Assembly: GCA_947495775.1 (NCBI GenBank)
Contig: CANMAQ010000019.1
Span: forward strand, 17,970-81,969
Reading direction: 5' to 3'
Origin: Jejuia algarum
GTDB lineage: Bacteria; Bacteroidota; Bacteroidia; Flavobacteriales; Flavobacteriaceae
DNA: 64,000 nt
Positions within the stretch are counted from its first letter, which is position 1, and each line of letters begins with the position of its first letter. This document shows positions 36,857 through 45,042 of this stretch, piece after piece. The notes under the pieces were generated by a model that made no database searches, was not told the origin of the DNA, and saw only the letters and a list, made by a program, of their open reading frames with translations. The position numbers were made by a program, and so were the translations under genes.

Positions 36857-38464
36857 ATGAAGAGATATCTTCTTTCAGTCGTGGCACTCATGCTGCCTTT
36901 TCTAACATTTGCTCAAGAACAGTCTATAGATGAAGCTATAGAAGCGAAGTTTAAGCCATTTGCAACTGCTGTAAGTGGTTTTGTATTTTATGCCGTTCCC
37001 ATAGCAGGTAAACACGTTCCAATTGTACTTATCATATTATTGTTAGGGGCTTTATTTTTTACCTTATATTTTAAGTTTGCAAATGTAAGACTACTAGGTG
37101 TTGCCATAAAAGCAACCAAAGGGACGTACGATGCTATAGATTACAATAGTGTAGATGTTGCAGCGGGAGATAGCACACCAGGCGGAGATATTTTAGAAAC
37201 GCCCAAAAACGAAGGTGTTATAGGTGAGGTGACGCATTTTCAAGCTTTAACTGCAGCGTTATCTGCGACAGTAGGGCTTGGTAATATTGCTGGTGTGGCC
37301 GTCGCTATTGCTATAGGAGGGCCAGGCGCAACATTTTGGATGATTTTAGCAGGCTTTTTAGGGATGTCGACAAAGCTTGTAGAGGCAACTTTGGGTGTGA
37401 AATACAGAGAGGTTGGCCCTGATGGAAAGATTTATGGAGGGCCTATGTATTATCTTAAAAAAGGACTAGAAGAAAAGAACTTAGGCGGTTTAGGTAAGGT
37501 TTTAGCACTACTATTTGCTGTTTTTGTAGTGGGAGGTTCTTTTGGAGGTGGTAACATGTTTCAAGCCAACCAAGCTGCGGCGCAATTTAAATTATTAACA
37601 GGATTCGATTCTGGATTTGTTTTTGGTATTATTATGGCGGTTTTGGTTGCTGTGGTCATTATAGGCGGCATACAGCGTATTGGTAAAGTTACAGAGAAAA
37701 TTGTGCCATTTATGGGTATTATGTATGTTGGTGCTGCTTTGGTCATTATAGTCATGAATATAACTGCAATTCCAGAAGCTCTTGGGCAAATATGGACTGG
37801 TGTTTTTGAAAGTAATACGTTATTGGGTGGTTTTATAGGAGTAATGATTGTAGGCTTTCAGCGCGCTGCTTTTTCAAATGAAGCAGGCGTAGGATCGGCC
37901 TCTATTGCACATGCCGCAGTTAAAACACGATTCCCCGCAAGTGAAGGTATAGTCGCCTCTATAGGGCCTTTTGTAGATACCGTTGTGATTTGTACAATGA
38001 CAGCTTTGGTGATTATTATTACAAATATAAAAAGCAATCTTTTTGAGTATGCCAATTTAGACGCAGGTAAAAATGTGATTATGAATGGGACAGGGAAACA
38101 CTTAGGAGGTGTAGATTTAACGTCTGTAGCCTTCGATTCGGTCATTCCTAATTTCTCTATATTATTAACGATAGCCGTGATTTTATTTGCATTTTCTACA
38201 ATGCTATCTTGGTCGTATTATGGTTTGCAGGGCTGGAAATATTTATTTGGAAAAGGTAAGGCAGCAGATATGGCTTATAAGATTCTATTTTTAGTATTTG
38301 TAGTGGTTGGTGCGTCTTCAAGTTTAAATTCTGTGATCGATTTTTCAGATGCCATGATATTTGCCATGGTATTTCCAAATATTATAGGACTTGTTATTCT
38401 TATGCCTAAGGTTAAAGATGAGTTAGAACGGTATCTAACAGCAGTAGGCTATAAAGCAAAATAA
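36857..38464 (+). CDS. Alanine/glycine:cation symporter (AgcS family)
   Basis: A secondary transporter that takes up alanine or glycine with Na+ (or H+). The signature region is ALSATVGLGNIAGVAVAI followed by GGPGATFWMILAGFLGMSTK, and the GVGSASIAHAAVKT motif lies further on. Multiple hydrophobic segments fill the length. I place the start at 36857 (MKRYLLSVVALMLPF), giving 535 residues with an N-terminal hydrophobic extension ending in TFAQ that resembles a signal peptide; the longer ORF from 36806 adds 17 unconserved residues. The next gene starts 12 bases downstream. Confidence 0.9.
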   Translation: MKRYLLSVVALMLPFLTFAQEQSIDEAIEAKFKPFATAVSGFVFYAVPIAGKHVPIVLIILLLGALFFTLYFKFANVRLLGVAIKATKGTYDAIDYNSVDVAAGDSTPGGDILETPKNEGVIGEVTHFQALTAALSATVGLGNIAGVAVAIAIGGPGATFWMILAGFLGMSTKLVEATLGVKYREVGPDGKIYGGPMYYLKKGLEEKNLGGLGKVLALLFAVFVVGGSFGGGNMFQANQAAAQFKLLTGFDSGFVFGIIMAVLVAVVIIGGIQRIGKVTEKIVPFMGIMYVGAALVIIVMNITAIPEALGQIWTGVFESNTLLGGFIGVMIVGFQRAAFSNEAGVGSASIAHAAVKTRFPASEGIVASIGPFVDTVVICTMTALVIIITNIKSNLFEYANLDAGKNVIMNGTGKHLGGVDLTSVAFDSVIPNFSILLTIAVILFAFSTMLSWSYYGLQGWKYLFGKGKAADMAYKILFLVFVVVGASSSLNSVIDFSDAMIFAMVFPNIIGLVILMPKVKDELERYLTAVGYKAK

Positions 38465-38476
38465 AACATACCCGTT

Positions 38477-39343
38477 ATGAATCCAATAAAATCCCACTTT
38501 GTGTTTTCGAAAGCGCAGCGCAGTGGGATTTTTATATTGCTCTTTGTTATAGTGGCGTTACAAGTTGTATGTTACTATATAGAGCGGCCTTCTCCAATAG
38601 CGCATGTAGATCAAGAAGCTCTGCGCCGATATGAAGCGGAAATAGATAGTTTACGACATGTAGCGCTTAAACGTCAAACACCTAAAACCTATCCGTTTAA
38701 TCCTAACTATATAACAGACTATAAAGGCAGTTTGTTAGGGCTAACACCACTTCAAATAGACCGATTGTTAGCCTTTCGAAAAGCGAATCAATGGATTCAA
38801 AACGCTAATGACTTTCAAAAGGTAACAGGTGTTTCAGATACATTATTACAACAGTTGCAGCCTTATTTTAAATTTCCGAAGCCACGTTTTAAGACGACAT
38901 CAGTTTCAAAACACCAAGCAAAAATTGATGTTCCTGTAGTAAAGCACGATTTAAATAAAGCTACAGCAGAAGAATTGCAGAAAGTATATGGTATTGGAGC
39001 TGTATTATCGCAACGTATTATACGTTACAGAGATAAAGTAGGTGGACGTTTTGCACATCGTGCAGAACTTTATGAGGTGTATGGTTTAACTGCTGAGGTT
39101 ATAGAGCGCATCACAACCAAGTTCGAGATACAAACACCAAGAGCTATAAAACAACACGACTTAAACACCGCAACCGTAGACGAGTTGGTAACTATAAAAT
39201 ATATAGACTACGATAGTGCATATGCCATTGTAAGTTATAGAACGCTTCATGAAGGCTTTAAATCTTTGGCGGAATTATCTAAAGTAAAAGAGATTCCCAT
39301 AAGTAAAATAGATTTAATTAAATTATCTTTGCAGATCAAATAA
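38477..39343 (+). CDS. Helix-hairpin-helix membrane-anchored protein
   Basis: A 288-residue protein with one hydrophobic segment at about 17-35, then three ComEA-like helix-hairpin-helix units: PLQIDRLLAFRKANQW, LNKATAEELQKVYGIG and LNTATVDELVTIKYID. These units bind DNA in ComEA-type proteins or form protein contacts in GspK-like proteins. Membrane anchoring suggests a role in envelope DNA or competence, but this is inference. It is 12 bases after the symporter gene. Confidence 0.8.
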   Translation: MNPIKSHFVFSKAQRSGIFILLFVIVALQVVCYYIERPSPIAHVDQEALRRYEAEIDSLRHVALKRQTPKTYPFNPNYITDYKGSLLGLTPLQIDRLLAFRKANQWIQNANDFQKVTGVSDTLLQQLQPYFKFPKPRFKTTSVSKHQAKIDVPVVKHDLNKATAEELQKVYGIGAVLSQRIIRYRDKVGGRFAHRAELYEVYGLTAEVIERITTKFEIQTPRAIKQHDLNTATVDELVTIKYIDYDSAYAIVSYRTLHEGFKSLAELSKVKEIPISKIDLIKLSLQIK

Positions 39344-39415
39344 AAGAGCACATTATAACTCCTATCCAAACAAACCAAGCTAGGGTATTAATAATGTTTA
39401 TCTAAAATATAAAGT

Positions 39416-40582
39416 ATGACAAGTATGTACTTCACTGAAGAGCACCAACTCTTTAGAAAAAGTTTACAAGATTTTCTTAAAAAAGAAGTAGTGCCCCATA
39501 TCGATGCATGGGAAGAATCAGGGAAGATTGATAAATCCATTTGGTTGAAGTTTGGAGAAATGGGATTTTTAGGGATTAATTACCCTGAAGCCTATGGCGG
39601 TTCAAACCTCGATTTATTTTATACTGTAATTTTATTAGAAGAGTTACAGAAGATAAACTCGGGAGGTTTTGCAGCAGCTGTATGGGCACATGTCTATTTG
39701 GCTATGACCCATTTAAATGCAGAAGGCGGGACTTTTATAAAAGAGCATTACCTCACGAAAAGCATTACTGGAGAAAAAATAGGCTGTTTATGTATTACAG
39801 AACCTTTTGGAGGGAGTGACGTTGCAGGAATGCGTACCACAGCGGTAAAAAAAGGAGATAACTATGTTATTAATGGTTCTAAAACTTTTATTACAAACGG
39901 TGTGTATAGCGACTATCTTATTGTTGCGGCCAAAACAACACCAGAATTGGGGAATAAAGGCATAAGTATATTTGTAATTGATAGAGATGTACCAGGGGTC
40001 TCTGCCACCAAACTAGATAAGTTAGGCTGGAGAGCATCAGACACTGGAGAAATTGCTTTTGATGATGTTGTAGTTCCTGTTGAAAACCTAATGGGTGAAG
40101 AAAATAAAGGCTTTAACTATATCATGCAACATTTTGCTTCCGAACGTCTTATTATGGGGATTAATGCGCATGCAAGAGCAGAATATGCTTTAGATTATAC
40201 TTTGGAATACATGTCGCAACGGCAAGCTTTTGGAAAGCAAATTAACAGCTTTCAAGCTTTACGTCATAAAATAGCAGAATTGTACGGTGATTTAGAATTG
40301 TGTAAAACGTATAATTACGCCATAGCAAGTGCATTAGATAAAGGTGCCTATGTTGTAAAAGAAGCGACCATATCTAAGCTAAAGTCTACCAAGATGGCAG
40401 ACGACGTAATTTATGAGTGTTTACAATTCTTAGGAGGCTATGGTTATATGGAAGACTATCCTATGGCACGATTGTTTAGAGATAGTAGATTAGGCCCTAT
40501 AGGAGGTGGTACCTCTGAGATTTTAAGAGAAATCATTGCTAAAATTGTAGTCGACAAAAAAGAATACCGCCCAGCAACATAA
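39416..40582 (+). CDS. Acyl-CoA dehydrogenase
   Basis: A 388-residue flavoenzyme of fatty-acid or amino-acid degradation. Conserved blocks are CLCITEPFGGSDVAGMRT (FAD and substrate loop), QAFGKQI, and the C-terminal FRDSRLGPIGGGTSEIL. The Glu that is the catalytic base of short/medium-chain enzymes (YEGT) is Gly here (GGGT). Glu243 in ASERLIMG lies where isovaleryl-CoA and long-chain dehydrogenases carry their base, so the enzyme is probably active and of that subgroup. Met4 is an alternative start. Substrate chain length is not resolved. Confidence 0.9.
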   Translation: MTSMYFTEEHQLFRKSLQDFLKKEVVPHIDAWEESGKIDKSIWLKFGEMGFLGINYPEAYGGSNLDLFYTVILLEELQKINSGGFAAAVWAHVYLAMTHLNAEGGTFIKEHYLTKSITGEKIGCLCITEPFGGSDVAGMRTTAVKKGDNYVINGSKTFITNGVYSDYLIVAAKTTPELGNKGISIFVIDRDVPGVSATKLDKLGWRASDTGEIAFDDVVVPVENLMGEENKGFNYIMQHFASERLIMGINAHARAEYALDYTLEYMSQRQAFGKQINSFQALRHKIAELYGDLELCKTYNYAIASALDKGAYVVKEATISKLKSTKMADDVIYECLQFLGGYGYMEDYPMARLFRDSRLGPIGGGTSEILREIIAKIVVDKKEYRPAT

Positions 40583-40623
40583 AATAGTTTTAAATTTTCA
40601 TTTTTTGAATTCGGAATATATTT

Positions 40624-40657
40624 TATATTTGCAGCCGAAAATCTAAAAGAGAGGAGG
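40624..40657 (+). promoter_or_regulatory. rpsU promoter -7 element and strong Shine-Dalgarno site
   Basis: TATATTTG (40624-40631) fits the -7 consensus; a TTG sits 16 bases upstream, slightly short. AGGAGG at 40652-40657, within GAGAGGAGGT, lies 10 bases before the ATG at 40668. Most other starts in the window lack any such site. Published work on Flavobacterium links the rpsU Shine-Dalgarno to feedback control by bS21. Confidence 0.7.
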
Positions 40658-40667
40658 TTAAGACACG

Positions 40668-40862
40668 ATGTTAATAGTACCAATAAAAGATGGTGAAAAT
40701 ATCGAAAGAGCGTTAAAACGTTACAAGCGAAAGTTTGATAGAACAGGAGCACGAAGAGCGTTACAGTCTCGTAAACACTATAATAAACCATCTGTTGCGC
40801 GAAGAGCACAATTGCAAAAAGCACAATATGTGCAAAAGCTAAGAGATGCAGAAAGCATTTAA
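40668..40862 (+). CDS. rpsU: 30S ribosomal protein bS21
   Basis: A 64-residue basic ribosomal protein with the family sequence MLIVPIKDGENIERALKRYK and RRALQSRKHYNKPSVARR. It is part of the small-subunit platform. In Bacteroidota bS21 helps to hide the 16S anti-Shine-Dalgarno, which explains why this genus group initiates without it. It has its own promoter and terminator, so it is a monocistronic unit. Confidence 0.97.
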   Translation: MLIVPIKDGENIERALKRYKRKFDRTGARRALQSRKHYNKPSVARRAQLQKAQYVQKLRDAESI

Positions 40863-40879
40863 TTGCTTATATGATTATT

Positions 40880-40907
40880 AAAAAATCCCGCACTAGCGGG
40901 ATTTTTT
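40880..40907 (+). terminator. rpsU intrinsic terminator
   Basis: A 12-bp perfect hairpin: left arm A6-TCCCGC, 4-base loop ACTA, right arm GCGGGA-T6, located 17 bases after the rpsU stop. Textbook Rho-independent structure. Confidence 0.95.
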
Positions 40908-41340
40908 ATGTTATAGAGGTCTGTAACATTTCGCTTTTCCTAAAACTGAATGTGTAAAACGGGGTAAAGCATCATAATTATAGTTTAAAATGTGATGCAT
41001 TTCGATGCTTTCTAAGAATTTTGTACAGCTGTGCTCTGATTAAAGTTGAGATTTACCCAAAGCTTGAGATTTAAAATGTTTTTAAGCACGATAGATGGGT
41101 AATACGCATTCAGGTTATAAAAAGATATAACGATAGATCGGGGTGTGCAAAAAAGGCAAAGATGATAGGGGGCTAATGTGTAAATTAGATGCCACTTAAA
41201 GAATTTTTAAAATAATAATGAGTTGCTGTCGCTTTTGTAATGTTATAGGCTAGTACCTCACAATAGACCTTCATCGTATCATTGAGATTTAAAAACCAAG
41301 AACATAAAGCCTATTAGTATCAAAATTTGTAACTTTAAGC
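40908..41340. other. Intergenic region between rpsU and xerC
   Basis: About 430 bases without a gene. I see a repeated TTGAGATTTA (around 41050-41085) and a short AAAGCATC/GATGCTTT inverted pair near 40970-41020, neither clearly functional. AAAATTTG near 41325 resembles a -7 element with one mismatch and would serve xerC. No small ORF with features was found. Confidence 0.4.
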
Positions 41341-42231
41341 ATGGCATTTACCGCATTTATAGACTATCTAGATTTAGAAAAAAAGTATTCTAAGCTAACC
41401 GTTAAAGCATATCATACCGATCTAAAAGCATTTCAAGCCTTTGTAGAGGCGACTTACGATCAAGATCATATCACAACAGTAAATTATGCGCAAATACGAA
41501 CATGGATAGTTTTTTTAGTAGAATCGGGCATCACGAACCGTAGCATCAACAGAAAAATATCTTCATTAAATACCTATTATAAATTTCTTTTAAAGATTGG
41601 AACATTACAAGAAAATCCGCTATCCAAGCATAAAGCTTTAAAAACAAGCAAAAAAATTCAGGTGCCTTTTTCAGAAGAAGAAGTGAAAACGGTTATAGAT
41701 GCGTTACACCACGACGATTCATTCGAGGGCGTACGCAATAAATTAATAATAGAACTATTTTATTCTACAGGCATGCGCCGTATTGAATTGGTGGCATTGC
41801 AATTAACAGATGTAGATTTAAGCCTTAAAACGGTAAAAGTATTAGGGAAAAGAAATAAAGAACGTATCATTCCATTATTACAATCGGTACGAGATACGCT
41901 AAGTCTATATTTAGAAAAACGTAATGCATTAGAAGATGTAAAAGATGTCTCACATTTGTTTTTGACGAAAAAAGGCATTAAAATTTACGAAACACTTGTT
42001 TACAGAGTAATAAATGATTATTTTAGTCTGGCATCCTCGAAAGTGAAAAAGAGTCCTCATATTTTAAGGCACTCTTTTGCCACTCACTTACTTAACCAAG
42101 GGGCAGATCTAAATGCTGTTAAAGAGTTATTAGGACATACAAGTTTAGCAGCTACTCAGGTATATACACATAATAGTATTGCCGAGCTTAAAAAAATCCA
42201 TTTAAAGGCGCACCCAAGAAGTAAATCATAA
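41341..42231 (+). CDS. xerC: Tyrosine recombinase XerC
   Basis: A 296-residue chromosome-dimer-resolution recombinase. The SAM-like N-terminal domain (1-90) is followed by the catalytic domain with all six residues: Arg146 in GMRRIEL, Lys170 in LGKRNKER, His240 and Arg243 in PHILRHSF, His266 in LLGHTSL and Tyr275 in QVYTH. It acts with XerD at dif during division. Its location beside hpf and the tuf-rpoBC block, away from any integrase-like context, supports a core Xer role and not a mobile-element integrase. Confidence 0.92.
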   Translation: MAFTAFIDYLDLEKKYSKLTVKAYHTDLKAFQAFVEATYDQDHITTVNYAQIRTWIVFLVESGITNRSINRKISSLNTYYKFLLKIGTLQENPLSKHKALKTSKKIQVPFSEEEVKTVIDALHHDDSFEGVRNKLIIELFYSTGMRRIELVALQLTDVDLSLKTVKVLGKRNKERIIPLLQSVRDTLSLYLEKRNALEDVKDVSHLFLTKKGIKIYETLVYRVINDYFSLASSKVKKSPHILRHSFATHLLNQGADLNAVKELLGHTSLAATQVYTHNSIAELKKIHLKAHPRSKS

Positions 42232-42341
42232 TGTCTTTATCTAGGATTGTCTAACCAAAATAGAAAATGTTATAAATGCTGTTTTACACCAATACGAGTA
42301 GCAGTACTTATAAAATGTCTATTAAAAACCAAAAAAACCAA

Positions 42342-42644
42342 ATGAAAGTAAACACGCAATCTATTAATTTTAATGCAGACCAGAAATTAATACACTTTAT
42401 CCAAAAACGAATGGATAAATTAGACATGTTTTATGACAAAGTTATAAAATCGGAGGTATACTTAAAAGTGGAAAACACTAGTAATAAGCAAAATAAAGTC
42501 TTTGAAGCACGAGTAAGTGTTCCTGGCGACAGCTTTATCGTAAAAAAACAATGTAAGACTTTTGAAGAGGGAGCAGACACTGCTGTATCGTCTTTAGAAC
42601 GTCAGTTAAAGAAGCGAAAACAGAAATTAAGAACATTTTCTTGA
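42342..42644 (+). CDS. hpf: Ribosome hibernation / HPF-RaiA family protein
   Basis: A 100-residue protein of the HPF/RaiA family, which binds the 30S decoding area of idle ribosomes. I use the ATG at 42342, giving MKVNTQSINFNADQKLI, the usual family N-terminus; the longer ORF from 42276 adds 22 unrelated residues. The conserved VYLKVEN and KVFEARVSVPG strands are present. Short form without the C-terminal dimerisation domain. It precedes the tRNA-tuf block, which has its own promoter. Confidence 0.9.
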   Translation: MKVNTQSINFNADQKLIHFIQKRMDKLDMFYDKVIKSEVYLKVENTSNKQNKVFEARVSVPGDSFIVKKQCKTFEEGADTAVSSLERQLKKRKQKLRTFS

Positions 42645-42664
42645 AATTTTTTTCAAAAAATGTT

Positions 42665-42693
42665 TTGAATAGTAAAAAATATATTTACATTTG
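42665..42693 (+). promoter_or_regulatory. Promoter of the tRNA-tuf cluster
   Basis: TTG at 42665-42667, an 18-base spacer, then TACATTTG at 42686-42693: a very good match to the Bacteroidota -33/-7 elements, 52 bases before the first tRNA. It probably drives the tRNAs and tuf, and may contribute to secE and beyond. Confidence 0.75.
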
Positions 42694-42745
42694 CAGTCCG
42701 TTAGAAATAGCGGACTTTTTTATGCTAACATAGGCATAGAAAAAC

Positions 42746-42819
42746 GCCGATGTAGCTCAGCTGGCTAGAGCAGCTGATTTGTAATCAGCAGGTCGTGGGT
42801 TCGAGTCCCTCCATCGGCT
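42746..42819 (+). tRNA. tRNA-Thr (anticodon TGT)
   Basis: Complete cloverleaf of 74 bases. The acceptor arm GCCGATG pairs with CATCGGC, discriminator T. The anticodon stem GCTGA/TCAGC holds the loop TTTGTAA, giving TGT. CCA is not encoded. First of four tRNA genes before tuf. Confidence 0.95.
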
Positions 42820-42888
42820 CTAAAAAAACAATTTTTTTGTTTGTAAAAGCAAAAATAGGTTCTTTAAAATAGTATTAAAAAAGGAATT

Positions 42889-42971
42889 GGGAAGATACTC
42901 AAGCGGCCAACGAGGACAGACTGTAAATCTGTTGGTTTTTACCTTCGCAGGTTCGAATCCTGCTCTTCCCA
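42889..42971 (+). tRNA. tRNA-Tyr (anticodon GTA)
   Basis: An 83-base tRNA with the long variable arm expected of tRNA-Tyr. Acceptor GGGAAGA/TCTTCCC, discriminator A, anticodon loop CTGTAAA giving GTA. No encoded CCA. Confidence 0.95.
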
Positions 42972-42981
42972 CAGTATACTC

Positions 42982-43021
42982 AATAATGATTTGCGAAATC
43001 TTATTTTCGTGAATCATTATT
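42982..43021 (+). other. Hairpin in the tRNA-Tyr to tRNA-Gly spacer
   Basis: AATAATGATT at 42982-42991 pairs perfectly with AATCATTATT at 43012-43021, with an inner CGAAA/TTTCG pair. No T-tract follows, so it may mark RNA processing and not termination. Part of its left arm recurs before tRNA-Gly: the 16-base TAATGATTTGCRAAAT is at 42984-42999 and 43111-43126. Confidence 0.5.
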
Positions 43022-43126
43022 TGTGTTATTACATTAGTAATGTTAAATCAGCGCTGTAATTTACAAACTGTTTGATTTGATATTGAAATATTGAAATACC
43101 AAGTAAATTATAATGATTTGCAAAAT

Positions 43127-43199
43127 GCGGGAGTAGCTCAGTTGGTAGAGCGTCAGCCTTCCAAGCTGAATGTCGCCAGTTCGAACCTGGTCTCCCGCT
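43127..43199 (+). tRNA. tRNA-Gly (anticodon TCC)
   Basis: A 73-base cloverleaf. Acceptor GCGGGAG/CTCCCGC, discriminator T. Anticodon stem TCAGC/GCTGA with loop CTTCCAA, giving TCC. No encoded CCA. Confidence 0.95.
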
Positions 43200-43204
43200 C
43201 AATA

Positions 43205-43224
43205 ATTCCTGCGAAGGCAGGAAT
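43205..43224. repeat. Short REP-like palindrome in the tRNA spacer
   Basis: ATTCCTGC and GCAGGAAT enclose the loop GAAG: a perfect 8-bp stem with a GC-rich core. Palindromes of this form (CCTGCGAAGGCAGG) are found dispersed in many marine bacterial genomes. Here it lies between tRNA-Gly and the second tRNA-Thr. Confidence 0.55.
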
Positions 43225-43290
43225 CTCTTCTTTCAAGCACAAAACTTTTAAAATAGAGGTGTTTGATAGAATAGGAAATAAAAACTTTAC

Positions 43291-43362
43291 GCCGGTGTAG
43301 CTCAGGGGTAGAGCGTTTCCTTGGTAAGGAAGAGGCCACGGGTTCAAATCCCGTCATTGGCT
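43291..43362 (+). tRNA. tRNA-Thr (anticodon GGT)
   Basis: A 72-base cloverleaf. Acceptor GCCGGTG with CATTGGC contains two G-T wobble pairs, discriminator T. Anticodon loop TTGGTAA gives GGT, so this is a second threonine isoacceptor. It lies 62 bases before tuf. Confidence 0.93.
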
Positions 43363-43424
43363 CAAAAAATAAAGATGAGATACATTAAGTATTATTATAT
43401 AACTAAGAATTAAATTATTAAAAC

Positions 43425-44612
43425 ATGGCAAAGGCAACTTTCGATCGTTCAAAACCACACTTAAATATTGGTACTATTGGACACGTAGATCACGGTAAAA
43501 CAACTTTAACTGCTGCTATTACTAAAGTATTAGCTGATGCAGGTTTATCAGAAGCGAGAGATTTCGATCAAATCGATAACGCTCCAGAAGAAAAAGAAAG
43601 AGGTATTACAATTAATACATCTCACGTTGAATATCAAACGCAAAACCGTCACTACGCACACGTTGATTGTCCAGGTCACGCCGATTACGTAAAGAACATG
43701 GTAACTGGTGCTGCTCAAATGGATGGTGCTATCTTAGTTGTTGCTGCAACTGATGGTCCTATGCCTCAAACACGTGAGCACATATTATTAGGTCGTCAAG
43801 TAGGTATTCCACGTATCGTTGTTTTCTTAAACAAAGTGGATATGGTTGATGATGAGGAGTTATTAGAGCTAGTAGACATGGAAGTTAGAGATTTATTAAG
43901 CTTCTACGAATACGATGGTGATAATGGTCCTGTAGTATCAGGTTCTGCTTTAGGTGCACTTAACGGTGAGCAAAAGTGGGTAGATACAGTAATGGAATTA
44001 ATGGCAGCTTGTGATGCATGGATTGAAGAGCCAGTTCGTGATATGGATAAGCCTTTCCTAATGCCTATAGAAGATGTATTCTCTATTACAGGTCGTGGTA
44101 CTGTTGCAACTGGTCGTATTGAAACTGGTGTAGCTAACACAGGAGATCCTGTTGAGATCATTGGTATGGGTGCTGAGAAATTAACATCTACAATTACAGG
44201 AATTGAAATGTTCCGTCAAATATTAGATAGAGGTGAAGCTGGTGATAACGCAGGTATCTTATTAAGAGGTATTGAGAAATCTCAAATCTCTAGAGGTATG
44301 GTGATCACTAAGCCAGGTTCTGTAACACCACACGCTAAATTCAAAGCTGAGGTTTATATCCTTAAGAAAGAAGAAGGTGGTCGTCACACACCATTCCATA
44401 ACAACTACCGTCCACAGTTCTACGTACGTACAACTGACGTAACAGGAAACATCGCTTTACCTGATGGTGTTGAGATGGTAATGCCTGGAGATAACTTAAC
44501 AATTACTGTAGAGTTAATTCAGCCTATCGCAATGAATATCGGTCTACGTTTCGCTATCCGTGAAGGTGGTAGAACAGTAGGTGCAGGTCAGGTAACTGAA
44601 ATATTAGACTAA
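43425..44612 (+). CDS. tuf: Elongation factor Tu
   Basis: The 395-residue GTPase that delivers aminoacyl-tRNA to the ribosome. It has GHVDHGKTTL (about 19-28), DCPGHADYVKNM, NKVDMVD and the family's C-terminal end GAGQVTEILD. It is transcribed with the upstream tRNAs; a long imperfect hairpin separates it from tRNA-Trp. The codon choice appears biased, as expected of a highly expressed gene. Confidence 0.98.
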   Translation: MAKATFDRSKPHLNIGTIGHVDHGKTTLTAAITKVLADAGLSEARDFDQIDNAPEEKERGITINTSHVEYQTQNRHYAHVDCPGHADYVKNMVTGAAQMDGAILVVAATDGPMPQTREHILLGRQVGIPRIVVFLNKVDMVDDEELLELVDMEVRDLLSFYEYDGDNGPVVSGSALGALNGEQKWVDTVMELMAACDAWIEEPVRDMDKPFLMPIEDVFSITGRGTVATGRIETGVANTGDPVEIIGMGAEKLTSTITGIEMFRQILDRGEAGDNAGILLRGIEKSQISRGMVITKPGSVTPHAKFKAEVYILKKEEGGRHTPFHNNYRPQFYVRTTDVTGNIALPDGVEMVMPGDNLTITVELIQPIAMNIGLRFAIREGGRTVGAGQVTEILD

Positions 44613-44639
44613 TTCATCATAGATTAGTTTAACCTTATA

Positions 44640-44682
44640 AAGTCACAAGGTATTGCGTTACTAGCGTAATGCCTTTTGACTT
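44640..44682 (+). terminator. Long imperfect hairpin between tuf and tRNA-Trp
   Basis: An 18-pair stem with one C-T mismatch and two G-T wobbles, from 44640-44657 to 44665-44682, closing a 7-base loop. No T-tract follows; ATAATTAC and the tRNA begin directly. It may act as a partial terminator or a processing site that separates tuf mRNA from the tRNA-Trp/secE transcript. Confidence 0.6.
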
Positions 44683-44688
44683 ATAATT

Positions 44689-44761
44689 ACGGGTTTAGCT
44701 CAGTTGGTAGAGCACTGGTCTCCAAAACCAGTTGTCGGGAGTTCGAGCCTCTCAACCCGTG
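44689..44761 (+). tRNA. tRNA-Trp (anticodon CCA)
   Basis: A 73-base cloverleaf. Acceptor ACGGGTT/AACCCGT, discriminator G. Anticodon stem CTGGT/ACCAG with loop CTCCAAA, giving CCA. It is placed between tuf and secE, its usual location in bacteria of this and other phyla. Confidence 0.96.
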
Positions 44762-44835
44762 CAAATTAAATCGAGTAAATGCAGATTTACTCAATAATTT
44801 AAATAAGGACACCGTCCTTTTAAAAAATAGTAAAG

Positions 44836-45030
44836 ATGGCTGGAATAGTAACATACGTAAAAGAATCATTCGAAGAGCTTAAAAATAATGTGTCATGGCC
44901 AACCTGGGCAGAAGCACAAAGCTTAACAGTGCTTGTTGCCGTGTTTTCTGTTTTATTCTCTCTTGCTATTTGGGGTATAGATACTGTTTTTAGTAAAGTT
45001 ATAACGTCTTACTTTGATTTAATTAAATAA
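44836..45030 (+). CDS. secE: Preprotein translocase subunit SecE
   Basis: A 64-residue single-span SecE of the short form. The amphipathic helix (YVKESFEELKNNVSWPTWAEA) precedes one membrane span (about 30-50). It clamps SecY in the SecYEG channel. Starts the secE-nusG-rplKAJL-rpoBC run; nusG follows after 12 bases. Confidence 0.95.
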   Translation: MAGIVTYVKESFEELKNNVSWPTWAEAQSLTVLVAVFSVLFSLAIWGIDTVFSKVITSYFDLIK

Positions 45031-45042
45031 AACACATTTAAC

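Noticed and set aside
42820..43347. Short ORFs across the tRNA genes on both strands
   Set aside because: They translate tRNA sequence and spacer; the tRNA cloverleafs explain this region.
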